Assembly: GCA_038525605.1 (NCBI GenBank)
Contig: JBCBHL010000001.1
Span: forward strand, 13,571-77,570
DNA: 64,000 bases
From: JANSWY01 sp038525605
Lineage (GTDB): Bacteria > Bacteroidota > Bacteroidia > Cytophagales > Cyclobacteriaceae
Direction: 5' to 3'
The position numbers were made by a program, and so were the translations under genes. Every line of letters starts with the position of its first letter. The stretch's first letter is position 1. Shown here piece by piece: positions 53,192-63,265 of this stretch. Below the pieces are notes generated by a model. It saw only the letters and a program-made list of their open reading frames with translations. It had not been told where the DNA came from and did no database searches.

Positions 53192-54472
53192 TTAGAGCTT
53201 CATGATATAGGCCAGTACAAAATATGGCGGTCTGTTTTCGTGAGGCTGGTCACCACCTGTTGCAGTGAGATTTGATTTTCCGGTTTTGATTTTGATGTTG
53301 CTTTGGCTAGGTTGTATCTCACCATATGCTCTTAAATCAAACTCATATCCGACACCCGGGTTTGAATCAACGCCTCCTCCAGTATTTCGATTCGTAAGTC
53401 TCACTAACCCATTGAAATTTAAGTTTTTAGCATATCCCATATCGCTATCAAACTTGGAGCCTCTGTACATATCCTTATTCAATTTACCTGTATGGTTATG
53501 TCCAGGGTCACTGATTTCATGGGTATGTCCTGTATCCTGATGCGTATGGGAAGGTAATTCTGCTTCTTTTAGTGAAACTTTGTTTTCACCACCTTTCATA
53601 CCGATTTCATCGTAATCTGTATTGCTTTCATCATAACCTACAATGAACTGACCAGAGAGGTTGGGAGTCCCATTTTCTCCATTACACAATGCCCAGCCTT
53701 CCGGTGCGACACTGCCTGACCACATGGTGATCATTCCTTTTGGTAAACGCGTGTCAATGTATTCCTTTACTGCCTTCTGGCTTGGCAAATTCTCATCGCT
53801 GGCTTCCTCACCGCCAAGGTCTTTATTCGTCGCTACATTTTCTGCCTGAATATTTCCCTGAATATTCACCGATCCTGACACTTGCAAGCCACCTTCGGCT
53901 AAAACATCCAGTCTTCGATTTTCTCCGGTATTGTCAGCCTTGCCGTACAGCTTAAAGGATTCATTATCAACAGCCAGTTTAGCAGAATCGGCATTTTGTG
54001 AATTATCCTGACCGCCAAACTCAATACTATCAGCTGCAATTTTGATGGGTTGTTCCGGTAATCCGGAAGCTGCATTTCCCTGAACGGTAAGAGGTGCCGA
54101 AGGTTCTATGGTACCAATCCCGACGTTTCCCTGTCCTGATTTGATAAAAAGGCTGCTTTTTCCGGTGGCATCTTTAATATTGAAACCATTTTGATTCGAA
54201 TTAGGGTCATCGGTGTTTGTCCTAGGGTTTAGATTAAAAGACCAGCCCGGAATTTCCTGACCAAAATCCTGATAAAAATGCATGACCTCCTGGGTACCAA
54301 TAGAATCTCCTTCTGCACTTACCGACAGGGGTGTCCCCGGCAATTTTGCAATACCGTCATCCGCCTGATTAATGGTTGCGTCAATAAATTCTGCAAATTG
54401 TTTTTCCGTTGGTTTTTTGGTAGCCCGGAAGTATTCTTTCAGTTCGGTTCTGTCTCTCTTATTAAATTCCAT
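53192..54472 (-). CDS. Tail-collar fibre protein (copy 1)
   Basis: A 426-residue fibre. The N-terminus (RTELKEYFRATKKPTEKQF) is likely the baseplate attachment, followed by a beta-rich shaft (GNVGIGTIEPSAPLTVQG) and a phage tail-collar domain GMITMWSGSVAPEGWALCNG ... NLSGQFIVGYD. It has a His-rich stretch SHTHQDTGHTHEISDPGHNH, the HxH pattern that binds metal and holds trimeric fibre tips together. It ends ENRPPYFVLAYIMKL. It probably binds the target cell surface. Together with its upstream paralogue it fills the Afp13 fibre role. Confidence 0.85.
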   Translation of the reverse strand: MEFNKRDRTELKEYFRATKKPTEKQFAEFIDATINQADDGIAKLPGTPLSVSAEGDSIGTQEVMHFYQDFGQEIPGWSFNLNPRTNTDDPNSNQNGFNIKDATGKSSLFIKSGQGNVGIGTIEPSAPLTVQGNAASGLPEQPIKIAADSIEFGGQDNSQNADSAKLAVDNESFKLYGKADNTGENRRLDVLAEGGLQVSGSVNIQGNIQAENVATNKDLGGEEASDENLPSQKAVKEYIDTRLPKGMITMWSGSVAPEGWALCNGENGTPNLSGQFIVGYDESNTDYDEIGMKGGENKVSLKEAELPSHTHQDTGHTHEISDPGHNHTGKLNKDMYRGSKFDSDMGYAKNLNFNGLVRLTNRNTGGGVDSNPGVGYEFDLRAYGEIQPSQSNIKIKTGKSNLTATGGDQPHENRPPYFVLAYIMKL

Positions 54473-54557
54473 TTAAGCTTAATTTTGATATTTTTATACT
54501 GTTCAATCGAACTTTTACTGCTGACTTTTCTTTGAATATTATTGAAAAGGTTGCTGG

Positions 54558-55787
54558 TTACAATTTCATGATATAGGCCAAAACATAGTACGGAGGCCTG
54601 TTTTCCTGTGGTTTATTTCCACCTGTATTGTTAGTGGTAAAAGCATGCTTATGAGCACCATCTACTTCTGTATCGAACACCCAGGTTCCCTGGTTCTCAC
54701 CGTCGAGTAACATAGATTTTCTACCAGTTCCGTCTTCATCAACAGAAAGAATGTGTTTGATCGTGTGTTTATGCACCCCATCAACATTAGTATTACCTGT
54801 GTGATTATGTGATGGCATCTGATCCTTAGTCAAAGTCACCTCTGTGGCTCCACCTTTCTTACCGATCTCGTTATAGTCTGCATGATTGGCATTAAAACCT
54901 ACAATGAACTGACCTGATAAGTTAGGAGTGCCATTTTCACCATCGCAGATTGCCCAACCTGCAGGGGCGACATCTCCCGACCACATAGAAATCAAACCTT
55001 TTGGTAATCTGGTGTCTACATATTCTTTGACCGCCTTTTGACTTGGTAAACTCTGATCACTGGAAGAATCACCTCCCAGGTTTGTACTGGTAGCGATGTG
55101 CTCATCGAGCAAGACGTTTTTTGCCTGTATGTTGCCTTGTATGTTTACTGATCCCAGTACATTCACAGATTCCTGCACATCGACAGAGCCATCTACGTTC
55201 ATGCCGCCTTCCGCAATTACATCTAACTTCCGGTTACCTCCGGTATTATCAGCTTTTCCATAAAGTTTGAAGGATTCACCATCAACAGCCAGTTTGGCAG
55301 AATCAACATCTTGACTAGTTTCCTGACCACCGAATTCAATACAGTCTGCCGCAATCTTGATCGGTTTATCAGGTAGTCCTGAAGCGAGATTACCTTTAAT
55401 GGTGAGCGGTGCTGAAGGTTCTATAGTGCCAATCCCTACATTTCCCTGACCTGATTTGATAAAAAGACTGCTTTTTCCAGTAGCATCTTTAATATTGAAA
55501 CCATTTTGATTCGAGTTGGGATCTTCCGGGTTTACCCTTGGGTTTAGATTGAAAGACCAGCTTGGAATTTCCTGACCAAAATCCTGATAAAAATGGACAG
55601 CTTCCTGAGTTCCAACAGGTTCTCCTTCTGCACTTACAGATAAAGGAGCCCCTGGCAATTTGACAATTCCATCATCGGCCTGATTGAGGGAAGCATCGAT
55701 AAACTCCGCAAATTGCTTTTCCGTTGGCTTTTTGGTAGCCCGGAAATACTCTTTCAATTCGGTTCTGTCTTTCTTATTGATTTCCAT
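54558..55787 (-). CDS. Tail-collar fibre protein (copy 2)
   Basis: A 409-residue paralogue of the downstream fibre. The first about 200 residues and the collar domain (GLISMWSGDVAPAGWAICDG) are strongly similar, while the tip after NLSGQFIVGFN differs: one HNHTGNTNVDGVHKHTIKH stretch and a second GAHKHAF. The shaft has an extra repeat not in copy 1 (GSVDVQESVNVLGSVNIQG). Same base, different tip suggests a duplication giving two binding specificities or a heteromeric fibre. It follows the baseplate J gene by 28 bp. Confidence 0.85.
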   Translation of the reverse strand: MEINKKDRTELKEYFRATKKPTEKQFAEFIDASLNQADDGIVKLPGAPLSVSAEGEPVGTQEAVHFYQDFGQEIPSWSFNLNPRVNPEDPNSNQNGFNIKDATGKSSLFIKSGQGNVGIGTIEPSAPLTIKGNLASGLPDKPIKIAADCIEFGGQETSQDVDSAKLAVDGESFKLYGKADNTGGNRKLDVIAEGGMNVDGSVDVQESVNVLGSVNIQGNIQAKNVLLDEHIATSTNLGGDSSSDQSLPSQKAVKEYVDTRLPKGLISMWSGDVAPAGWAICDGENGTPNLSGQFIVGFNANHADYNEIGKKGGATEVTLTKDQMPSHNHTGNTNVDGVHKHTIKHILSVDEDGTGRKSMLLDGENQGTWVFDTEVDGAHKHAFTTNNTGGNKPQENRPPYYVLAYIMKL

Positions 55788-55815
55788 GATATTGTTTCCT
55801 TTTAAGTACGATCTT

Positions 55816-58800
55816 CTAATTTTTCACTATGTCTTGTGCAACTATAAAGTCTTCTTCTATCACCATGTAATTAATACCTGTCTCGCTGTCTTCATCATAT
55901 TCGTTTTCGTCAACCAGATCAATTTGATGTATTTCTGAGGAGGTAATGACCATATCCGGTCTGTGAGGTATTACTGCATTTCGTCCATCGTTGAGCACGG
56001 TAACATCTGAGGTTTCTCCATCGATGGTCTGAAATATCCGGAGGTTGGCTACAAAATCGACATATTCCTGCTCTGCAATGAAATTGACCAAAACCCCAGA
56101 CTCCAACACTCCGCCAATTCTGATATCATTGGAATGATCATAAGCCCATGGTGATAAAAACTTTTTCAACTCCTCGTTTAGTCTGGCCTGAAAAAAGAGT
56201 TGATCAACACCCTTGTTGAACTTAACGGTGCATCTTATTTTCACCTCTGCATAAAAAGGGTTGCTCACTGCTAACCGCGCATGGATGGATACACGGCTTT
56301 TAAGAAACGCCCCTATCTCTGCAAGTGTGTTAGAAGACACTTTCGGAGTAAAAGGATCAAATGGAAGCTTTTCTCTGATATCAGGGATAACTGTCAGCAT
56401 CACATCACCCGGTATTGCCGGATTAGACATACACTTTACTTTGAAAATTTCCGGAAAATTCTCTAATACCAGCTGCTCATAATCCCAAACGGTTAATGCA
56501 CGGTTTTTATGCCTGATTCTCTCACTGATTCGCCTGTAAAACAGACTGTCGTCTTCTTTTGGTTTGCCATTAATGGATGTATAAGGCTGAGCTATCGCAG
56601 CTATTTCAGGAAAAAACTCTTCAGTCTCTACAATACTGTCGGGACTCAAAGGTGAATCATAATGACTACTGGCTACTACCTCACTGCTCAATCTGGCAGA
56701 AATCACCTGACTTCTGATAGCTATCGTATCAGGAATTCCATCAATTTTGTTGGCTACACTGACTTTGATCCAGTAGCTGCTATCGGGGAGCAGATTTCCT
56801 CCACTCGTGGCGTCATTTGGTATCCTTAAACGAACGATTCCTGTCCTTCTAAAGCCTTCTGTGGTATCACTGATGATATCTCCAACTGGCATTAAATGCC
56901 AGGTGTTACTTTTCAGATAACTCCACTCAAGATCTGGTTTGTCAATATCCGGATTGGCACTACCATCTGCTAGCTGAAATAATATGCTAATGACCTGCTG
57001 CGGCTGTGTATTATCTATTCCCAAAAGTAAACTGCCATTATCGAGATACTCTGGAATCAGCGTCAGATTGTCCTGATCACTTATCGTATTGTATCCAAAC
57101 GGATGAATTTCGAATACACAGGCATTTTCATCAACAGTCCCATTTTCTGTTACAACCTCAGTCTCAGCTTCATAAGCAAATGATATATTCCTCAACTTGG
57201 GTACATAAGGCTGATTAAGTACTTCTCCTCCTGTCGCTGCATTTTGAAACAGCAACTGATTGTACAACTGATGTTGAAAGTCCTTTGGAGTCAACTCTAA
57301 TTTAAAGTACCTCCTCCAATTGGTAATTTCATTGGTAGACTGATCTGCCTCGTCCAAAATCCCATATCTGAAACCTGGTCTTGAATCAGCCAGTTTTTCG
57401 ACTATGTTATCAATTTCTATTGTTTGATCTTCATTAAAAAGGGCCAGTCTCTGACCAATCAACATTTCGTTAAAGTCCTCTTGCAGGAACAAGCTTACTT
57501 TGAAATCCTCCCCACTTTTGATAGGGTTCGTTTCGGCCGAATTTGTATCAATGTAATTTTGGTAATAAGCTCCAAAATCTTCCGGCTGGTTCATCCATTC
57601 AAACTGAATCCGGAGTTTTGAAATCACCTTTTCTGCTAATTCCTCATGAGTAAAATAGAAATTACTGCCTACCTCGGGACGGTTTCCAAAGGGTTCGAAT
57701 GGCTTTTTGGGATTTAAGCTACCCAGATCATTTTGAATCACTCCGTTTTTGAGACCTGATACAGCAGTTTTCAAATGTATCTTTTTGATCTTCGCGGACA
57801 TAAAATTGTCAAATACAGCCATTTCATTGCTACTCCTCAATTGAGAATTGAAATCCTGATTAAGCTGTATTAGAATTGACGGCAGCTCTGTGGACTTAGG
57901 CACTTCCCGAGTGGATTCTGTCAGAGGCACTAGTGTATCATCTGCATCGGTGAGACTAATTGATATTTTAAAACCATTCAGATAGACATCTTTTGAAGCA
58001 TAGATTCCGGTCACGATTGAATCACTCTGCATTATCTGCTTATCTGTAATCTGTCTTACATCCACGAAATCTGCTGAGCTGATGGAGAGTACTTCATAAA
58101 TATTCTTATCATCATCGATCACAAAGGAACCTGCTGCGACTGCCAATGATACTGCTTCAGGAATTGGGTCAGCAATATGAATTCTGAATAACTTTTCCGA
58201 TGCTTTGCTGATCTCGATATCTGTGATCTCAATTGCCGATAAAGGTAGCTGATTGATGATAGACCCAGTACTGAACTCAACACGCTGAGGAAGAAACCAA
58301 CCATCTTCACCGGACAACTGAATGCGAAAAACATCCTGTTCGATAATTTTCGAAAATGTTTTAAAATCTTCATTACTGAGATCCAGATCATGTAGCAGTG
58401 TTATTTTTCTTTCTGCTTCCTTCAGTAAAAGAATCGGTGAGCTGATTCCATAACCCAACTTCGCATGTTGCAGTTGGATTCCAGCATCTTCTTGCAAGTT
58501 TCCGAAGGTTTTAAATCGGAGACTTTCTGCCTCATCATTATTTCGGCGAAATCCTAATGCTTTGGTATCTTCTGCCGCATAAATATTGACTGTTCTCTCA
58601 GTAGTCGGATTGGGCAGACTCAGTTGCCGATATTGTCGATTTGCCAGTTCCAGGATTTGATAAACCCTGTTCCAGTTTTCATCTGTAGAATCAGCGCTTA
58701 CACTGTTTTCATAAATAAAAAGGAAGTCAGCAATACTAAGTTTGAGATCCTCTTCGATAATTTCCGTAACCGCTTGTGTCTGTAAACTATCGTCATTGAA

Positions 58801-59928
58801 ATCATTATATAATTGAGCGATGTCTAACTCTTTTCCATTATAGAAAGGTAAACTGTTCCCGGGATTAGGCTCTCCATAAACATGTCGCATCAGATCATGA
58901 AAAGTACCATTTTCATGGATCGCTTTAAAGGTCTCTTCTCTTTGCTTCTTTACCTTAGACTGATGTGCTGTTTTCAACAGACTAAACACCCGCAACCATT
59001 CATCAGCCAAATGGTCTTTAAGCTGATGCACCTGCATGATAAAATCAAAGTTCTCAACAGATAAGTAAAGTTGCTGATTGATATAAGCAATAGCCGCCGT
59101 ATCGTTATCGGAAGCCGACTTATGTAAGTCATCAAGGTTTTCCACTTTGTCAGGCATAGCTGGCAGAGAATTACCCGGTTCCGGGACCCCCAGTGCTAAC
59201 TCAAACATTGCCTCAAGAACTTCTTCAGGACTGTTTTGATAATTCAGATGTATTTCTTCTAATGTACTAAAAGCCTTGTCAACAAACACACTTTTCAAAT
59301 GTGCCACTTTGCTCTTATTAATGAGCGTATCTTCTGTAACTGTATATTGCAATTCATTTCCATCAGTATCTGTTCCGGCCAGAAAAACCGTACCTTCCCG
59401 AATCTCCAGCTGATCAGCATTTTCTGCCAGTTCAAGTAAAATGTTCACTACATCCGGCTGTGCCTTCTTTGGCTGCAGCTTTAGCCTTTCGTAAAAATAG
59501 AAATCAAGATGCTTTTGTGTGAGACCATTGATCTGAGACTTTATATGATGCAAAAGTTGTAAAAAAGTAGCAAATAAGACTGTGTGTGGCTGTGACATCC
59601 TTTTAAGTACCTCTTCATTATCATTAAATATTTCAGGGTTTTCCATGTAGGCCGCTAACTGAGCTGCCCACTCCTTTGCCCTTGTATCATTGTCTTTGAA
59701 TCCTGTGTTGTCTGTAAGGAAAAATGACTCCCAGGTATCGTTCCCCTGCTCATTCTGATCATTGAAAAAGCTGAGTTCTTTAGCAATTGCTCTCGCCTCC
59801 AATATTAGTTCTTCAGTGCTGCGACCTTCGGCCTGAGCATAAGAAGGGTTCAAATATTCAAGGGCGGTAGCTTGTCTGCTGGAACCGTCTTTGAGTAGTA
59901 ATGTATCGTTAGTGCGAAGATTTATCAT
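55816..59928 (-). CDS. eCIS baseplate J-like protein (Afp11-like)
   Basis: A 1370-residue baseplate wedge protein, the largest gene here. The C-terminal third contains the baseplate J/gp6 core: FYRRISERIRHKNRALTVWD (a typical block), YEQLVLENFPEIFKVKC, PGDVMLTVIPD and the FLKSRVSIHARLAVSNPFYAEV strand. The N-terminal part (residues 1-650) is helical and specific to Bacteroidota-type systems. Position after the PAAR and gp25 genes matches Afp11. In known structures this protein forms the hexameric ring around the spike. Spacing to PAAR is 20 bp. Confidence 0.88.
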   Translation of the reverse strand: MINLRTNDTLLLKDGSSRQATALEYLNPSYAQAEGRSTEELILEARAIAKELSFFNDQNEQGNDTWESFFLTDNTGFKDNDTRAKEWAAQLAAYMENPEIFNDNEEVLKRMSQPHTVLFATFLQLLHHIKSQINGLTQKHLDFYFYERLKLQPKKAQPDVVNILLELAENADQLEIREGTVFLAGTDTDGNELQYTVTEDTLINKSKVAHLKSVFVDKAFSTLEEIHLNYQNSPEEVLEAMFELALGVPEPGNSLPAMPDKVENLDDLHKSASDNDTAAIAYINQQLYLSVENFDFIMQVHQLKDHLADEWLRVFSLLKTAHQSKVKKQREETFKAIHENGTFHDLMRHVYGEPNPGNSLPFYNGKELDIAQLYNDFNDDSLQTQAVTEIIEEDLKLSIADFLFIYENSVSADSTDENWNRVYQILELANRQYRQLSLPNPTTERTVNIYAAEDTKALGFRRNNDEAESLRFKTFGNLQEDAGIQLQHAKLGYGISSPILLLKEAERKITLLHDLDLSNEDFKTFSKIIEQDVFRIQLSGEDGWFLPQRVEFSTGSIINQLPLSAIEITDIEISKASEKLFRIHIADPIPEAVSLAVAAGSFVIDDDKNIYEVLSISSADFVDVRQITDKQIMQSDSIVTGIYASKDVYLNGFKISISLTDADDTLVPLTESTREVPKSTELPSILIQLNQDFNSQLRSSNEMAVFDNFMSAKIKKIHLKTAVSGLKNGVIQNDLGSLNPKKPFEPFGNRPEVGSNFYFTHEELAEKVISKLRIQFEWMNQPEDFGAYYQNYIDTNSAETNPIKSGEDFKVSLFLQEDFNEMLIGQRLALFNEDQTIEIDNIVEKLADSRPGFRYGILDEADQSTNEITNWRRYFKLELTPKDFQHQLYNQLLFQNAATGGEVLNQPYVPKLRNISFAYEAETEVVTENGTVDENACVFEIHPFGYNTISDQDNLTLIPEYLDNGSLLLGIDNTQPQQVISILFQLADGSANPDIDKPDLEWSYLKSNTWHLMPVGDIISDTTEGFRRTGIVRLRIPNDATSGGNLLPDSSYWIKVSVANKIDGIPDTIAIRSQVISARLSSEVVASSHYDSPLSPDSIVETEEFFPEIAAIAQPYTSINGKPKEDDSLFYRRISERIRHKNRALTVWDYEQLVLENFPEIFKVKCMSNPAIPGDVMLTVIPDIREKLPFDPFTPKVSSNTLAEIGAFLKSRVSIHARLAVSNPFYAEVKIRCTVKFNKGVDQLFFQARLNEELKKFLSPWAYDHSNDIRIGGVLESGVLVNFIAEQEYVDFVANLRIFQTIDGETSDVTVLNDGRNAVIPHRPDMVITSSEIHQIDLVDENEYDEDSETGINYMVIEEDFIVAQDIVKN

Positions 59929-59948
59929 TGTCGTAAATAATACTTTTA

Positions 59949-60380
59949 TTAAGAGGCATTGAATTTGAAATTACCTGTCACAAATTGGGCTGTTCCCGGA
60001 TATTCTTTGGCAACATCCTGCACAGGGCCTGTGGGGGTAATTTGAACAGCTGCCTGCTCCACTTCAAAAACGGCTCGAAACACAGTGCCTTTCAGAATGA
60101 TTTGATCGCCATTGCTTGTGGAAATACCTGTCAGCTGACTGGCGCTGAATGGGACAATTTTCAAGGTTCCAAAACCCGATTGAGTGAATAACCCGGACAC
60201 ATACATACAGCCTGAAACAGATGCACTTTCCTCATCTCCCACCACACACACTTGATTCCCGTTGATTGTTGCTTTTCCTGTTCCCTGAATAATCCCCGGT
60301 CTTACTATCACCGTCGCAGGACCGAATGCAGGATTGAACAAAACCTGATCGCCACTGGTAATTATTGCATTTGTCGCCAT
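59949..60380 (-). CDS. eCIS PAAR-like spike-tip protein (Afp10-like)
   Basis: A 143-residue beta-rich protein, MATNAIITSGDQVLFNPAFG, followed by GKATINGNQVCVVGDEESASVSGCMYV and GDQIILKGTVFRAVFEVEQAAVQI. The repeated short strands and Gly turns fit a PAAR-like cone capping the VgrG-like spike. Position between gp25 and baseplate J matches Afp10. No toxin domain is fused to it. The gene is 10 bp after gp25. Confidence 0.82.
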   Translation of the reverse strand: MATNAIITSGDQVLFNPAFGPATVIVRPGIIQGTGKATINGNQVCVVGDEESASVSGCMYVSGLFTQSGFGTLKIVPFSASQLTGISTSNGDQIILKGTVFRAVFEVEQAAVQITPTGPVQDVAKEYPGTAQFVTGNFKFNAS

Positions 60381-60390
60381 AATTGTCAGG

Positions 60391-60801
60391 TTACGCGTTT
60401 ACTGCCTCATTGATGTAAAATGGAAATACCAGATTGAACCTGTTGTTAGTCATCTGGACGGTATAGTCAACATTGACAATGATGACTCCTTCGTTTTCTG
60501 ATGAATCATTTAATTCGACAGCATTGACCAATATCCGGGTCTCGTGATTTAATATCGCTTTGGAAATGGTATTTTCAATGTCGTTTAAAACACCTTGTGT
60601 CAATCCTTCGAACAGGAAATTATCTAATTCACATCCATATCTTGAATTCAGCGTTCGTTCATTCAATGCGGTCGATAGTAAGATTTGCAGGCTCTGCCTG
60701 ATATCCTCTTCTCCGCTTACCATCTTTACACTTTTTCCTCCGTCATAAAACTGAGGAGGAAACGACCAGCCTCTCCCTAAAAATTCATTTTCTTCCATCA
60801 C
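60391..60801 (-). CDS. eCIS baseplate protein, GPW/gp25 family (Afp9-like)
   Basis: A 136-residue protein of the gp25 family, a baseplate wedge part that also nucleates the sheath. Recognisable segments are GRGWSFPPQF at the N-terminus, EDIRQSLQILLSTALNERTLNSRYGCELDNFLFE (split here: the LSTALNERTLNSRYGC block is diagnostic, with an RxxxPxYG-like turn) and a C-terminal beta strand NRFNLVFPFYI. Normal length. Met2 is an alternative start. It follows the spike gene by 52 bp. Confidence 0.92.
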   Translation of the reverse strand: MMEENEFLGRGWSFPPQFYDGGKSVKMVSGEEDIRQSLQILLSTALNERTLNSRYGCELDNFLFEGLTQGVLNDIENTISKAILNHETRILVNAVELNDSSENEGVIIVNVDYTVQMTNNRFNLVFPFYINEAVNA

Positions 60802-60853
60802 TTTAATTTGTTCAAATATCCTAATTTCTTAATCTCGTAAGCAGTGCTATCAG

Positions 60854-62533
60854 CTACGTCAGGTTCACACTTTGCCCTTTGATAGTGACCTTTCCATTTG
60901 CCTGAATATCCAGGTTTCCTTCGCAGTTAATTTTAAGGTCTGCAGCGCTTAGAATCGAAATACCGCTACCGTCAAGCATCAGCTGATTGCCTTTTTCGTC
61001 TTCTACGGTAATGCTTTTCTGTTTTTCATCAATGACTATTTGTTGCTTATCTGAAGTGGAGACTCTTATCTGCTGATCTTTTTCATTGAAGTGCATTTGC
61101 AAACCAGCACTGGTAAAAAGTCCCTTCGATCCATTGTCCAGCTGGTAGTCTTTTGGGAATTTATTTGCATCGTTGTGCATAGAACCGAGAATGACAGCAT
61201 GCCTGGGATCATCATTGATGAAACCAACTATCACTTCGTCATTAACCTCAGGGATAAAGTATGCACCATGCTTTTCTCCAGCATCGATTGAAGCCAGTCT
61301 GGCCCAGATGGTACTTTGCCCGATACCAAAGGCCGGAACAAAAACTTTCACTTTAAAAGTACCATTGGTTTGCTGCTCAAAAGACTTGACTAACCCAATT
61401 TGTAGGCCATTTACTGCTGGCAGCAGACCTGCAGCAGGTGTATCCTTCACATCGTGCTTCCCGGTAAACCAGCAGGAAGACATTCCCAGCTGAAGATGTG
61501 TCAGCCAGCCTGACGGCGACATTTCATATCTGATTCCTGTTATCACATTGTTACCCGCAAACTGATCACTGACATGGGTCAGACCAAGCGTATCACCCAC
61601 CTGAACTTTTAACAAAGCATCAGCTTTTATCCACCCCCTGATGAGCGAAAGGTCCGATTTCATCACTTTTGATTCAGACCATGCTCTTAATTCTGCCTGA
61701 TCTGCTGGTATTGCACTGACCAGTGTATTTTTTGTGGCATCCAGCTTCTCAGCGAAAAAATCTACCTGAATATCACTTTGACTTAGTGAACCTTTTTTTC
61801 CATTCTGTGGCCTGCTGAAACCCTTCGCAAGTCCATCCCATCCCACAGCATCAACCGAAAGATATTGATCATCCGTGTCAACTTGTAAATCACAATCATA
61901 AATGGTATTGATCCCTAATTTGAGTGTATGGTCCGGGCTACTTTTAATTGCAGGCTTCAATACAGATATTTTCCCAAAATCAGCATTTACCACAAGCCCA
62001 TTCGCCTCGGCCCTTGCTACCATAAAATCCCAATCTGTAGCATAATACTGAATCATTTGCTCATGACTGACATTGGTTTTCGCAATAGAGGTAGATTTTT
62101 CGGGGGAAAGTCTGTGTTTTTTCAGTAATTGGCTGATAATCTCACTATCACTTTTATTGAGATATACTGCATTGTACCTGGTAGAAGTCATTTTCTTCGC
62201 TTCACCGTGCAACTCAATAGTCAGAACAGGTCTTATCTTATTTAACCCCAGCTGGTTATTGGTAACGATTCCCGAGAACAACTTGACATTGGCACCTGTT
62301 TCATCAGGCACTGAAATTTCAATTTTATTTCCTAAAGTAAAGAATCCACTTTCCAGCAACTTGTATTCATTGGATGCGATTTTCCCCTCTTCGTACCTAA
62401 GTTCAGCAGAAGATATGCGATTATATTCCTTGGTTACTTCCATTGAAAGTATATTGAACTCCGGGCCAAGAATTCTGCCACTATCGTCGGAAACTATGAC
62501 GAGAGGACTGTAGTTTTCCATTGGATTTGCCAT
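60854..62533 (-). CDS. eCIS spike protein, VgrG-like (Afp8-like)
   Basis: A 559-residue spike. The N-terminal 370 residues are gp27-like (SSAELRYEEGKIASNEYKLL; WDFMVARAEANGLVV). A gp5-like OB fold follows at about 390-460 (IWARLASIDAGEKHGAYFIP, EVNDEVIVGFINDDPRHAVI, LGSMHN), then a beta-helical tip (QIVIDEKQKSITVEDEKGNQ ... NCEGNLDIQANGKVTIKG). The trimer forms the piercing needle at the end of the inner tube. No C-terminal effector domain is attached, so cargo here is probably carried in the tube lumen. It lies 5 bp after the LysM gene. Confidence 0.93.
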   Translation of the reverse strand: MANPMENYSPLVIVSDDSGRILGPEFNILSMEVTKEYNRISSAELRYEEGKIASNEYKLLESGFFTLGNKIEISVPDETGANVKLFSGIVTNNQLGLNKIRPVLTIELHGEAKKMTSTRYNAVYLNKSDSEIISQLLKKHRLSPEKSTSIAKTNVSHEQMIQYYATDWDFMVARAEANGLVVNADFGKISVLKPAIKSSPDHTLKLGINTIYDCDLQVDTDDQYLSVDAVGWDGLAKGFSRPQNGKKGSLSQSDIQVDFFAEKLDATKNTLVSAIPADQAELRAWSESKVMKSDLSLIRGWIKADALLKVQVGDTLGLTHVSDQFAGNNVITGIRYEMSPSGWLTHLQLGMSSCWFTGKHDVKDTPAAGLLPAVNGLQIGLVKSFEQQTNGTFKVKVFVPAFGIGQSTIWARLASIDAGEKHGAYFIPEVNDEVIVGFINDDPRHAVILGSMHNDANKFPKDYQLDNGSKGLFTSAGLQMHFNEKDQQIRVSTSDKQQIVIDEKQKSITVEDEKGNQLMLDGSGISILSAADLKINCEGNLDIQANGKVTIKGQSVNLT

Positions 62534-62538
62534 CTTTG

Positions 62539-63264
62539 TTAAGCGGGTAATGGTGGAAAATAAAGTGACTGACCGGGTAAAATCTCTCTGAAACTATTTA
62601 AGCCATTGGCCATAGCAACCATCACATAAAGTGAAGGGTTTCCATAGATCTTTTCACACATCAATGGTAGCTGATCATGTGAACTCACTACTCTGTAATG
62701 AGTCATATCGGGAGAACTTTTTCGCGACTTTTTAAGTTTCTCCTTCACTTCGATATCACCCAAAAACTTACAGTCCAGTTCTGCTCTGAGCGGTGAACCA
62801 CTTTCGTCAAACTGAGTGTAAGACACATTTACTGAATCGAGTCTGCAATCAAACCTAAGATCTCCCCACTTTAAAACCAGATATCGCGGTTCGTGAATAT
62901 CACCGTCCATGTGGTTGGTAATCCGCAGGAAGTGCTGGACCTTGTTGTAAACATTTGATGAGTTGAGAAACCTGTTGGCTGCCGGAATAATGCTTGGGGT
63001 GATAATTCCATCAGTAGTAATACCATTCCCATCTAATAGCAGTTTGATATCTAACGTTTCAGGCAAGGTCTTGCCATATCGCAGCGACTGGCCAATGGTA
63101 TTGATGCCTTGCTTTAAATCATAAACGTTGTTGTAGGATTGAGAATACGACTCTGGGTTAAACATTGCTGTAAAACTATTTTGAGCCACGATGATATCTC
63201 TCCTAAAAATGTCCGTATGACTTTCAATAGTCAGCTTTTCGTATCTAAGGAATTTTGAAATCAT
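62539..63264 (-). CDS. eCIS LysM-containing hub/tube-base protein (Afp7-like)
   Basis: A 241-residue protein. The N-terminal region (FTAMFNPESYSQSYNNVYD; LDIKLLLDGNGITTDGI) is the conserved domain that links inner tube and spike, and the C-terminus has a LysM-like segment (HDQLPLMCEKIYGNPSLYVM, LPGQSLYFPP). This matches Afp7/gp53-like proteins. Its ATG lies one base after the stop of the tiny DUF5908 gene, implying coupled translation. Next is the spike gene. Confidence 0.9.
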   Translation of the reverse strand: MISKFLRYEKLTIESHTDIFRRDIIVAQNSFTAMFNPESYSQSYNNVYDLKQGINTIGQSLRYGKTLPETLDIKLLLDGNGITTDGIITPSIIPAANRFLNSSNVYNKVQHFLRITNHMDGDIHEPRYLVLKWGDLRFDCRLDSVNVSYTQFDESGSPLRAELDCKFLGDIEVKEKLKKSRKSSPDMTHYRVVSSHDQLPLMCEKIYGNPSLYVMVAMANGLNSFREILPGQSLYFPPLPA

Positions 63265-63265
63265 A

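Noticed and set aside
60854..62533. Type VI secretion system VgrG
   Set aside because: The domain order is shared, but no TssJ/L/M membrane complex or ClpV-type gene is seen, and the neighbours follow Afp-type order.
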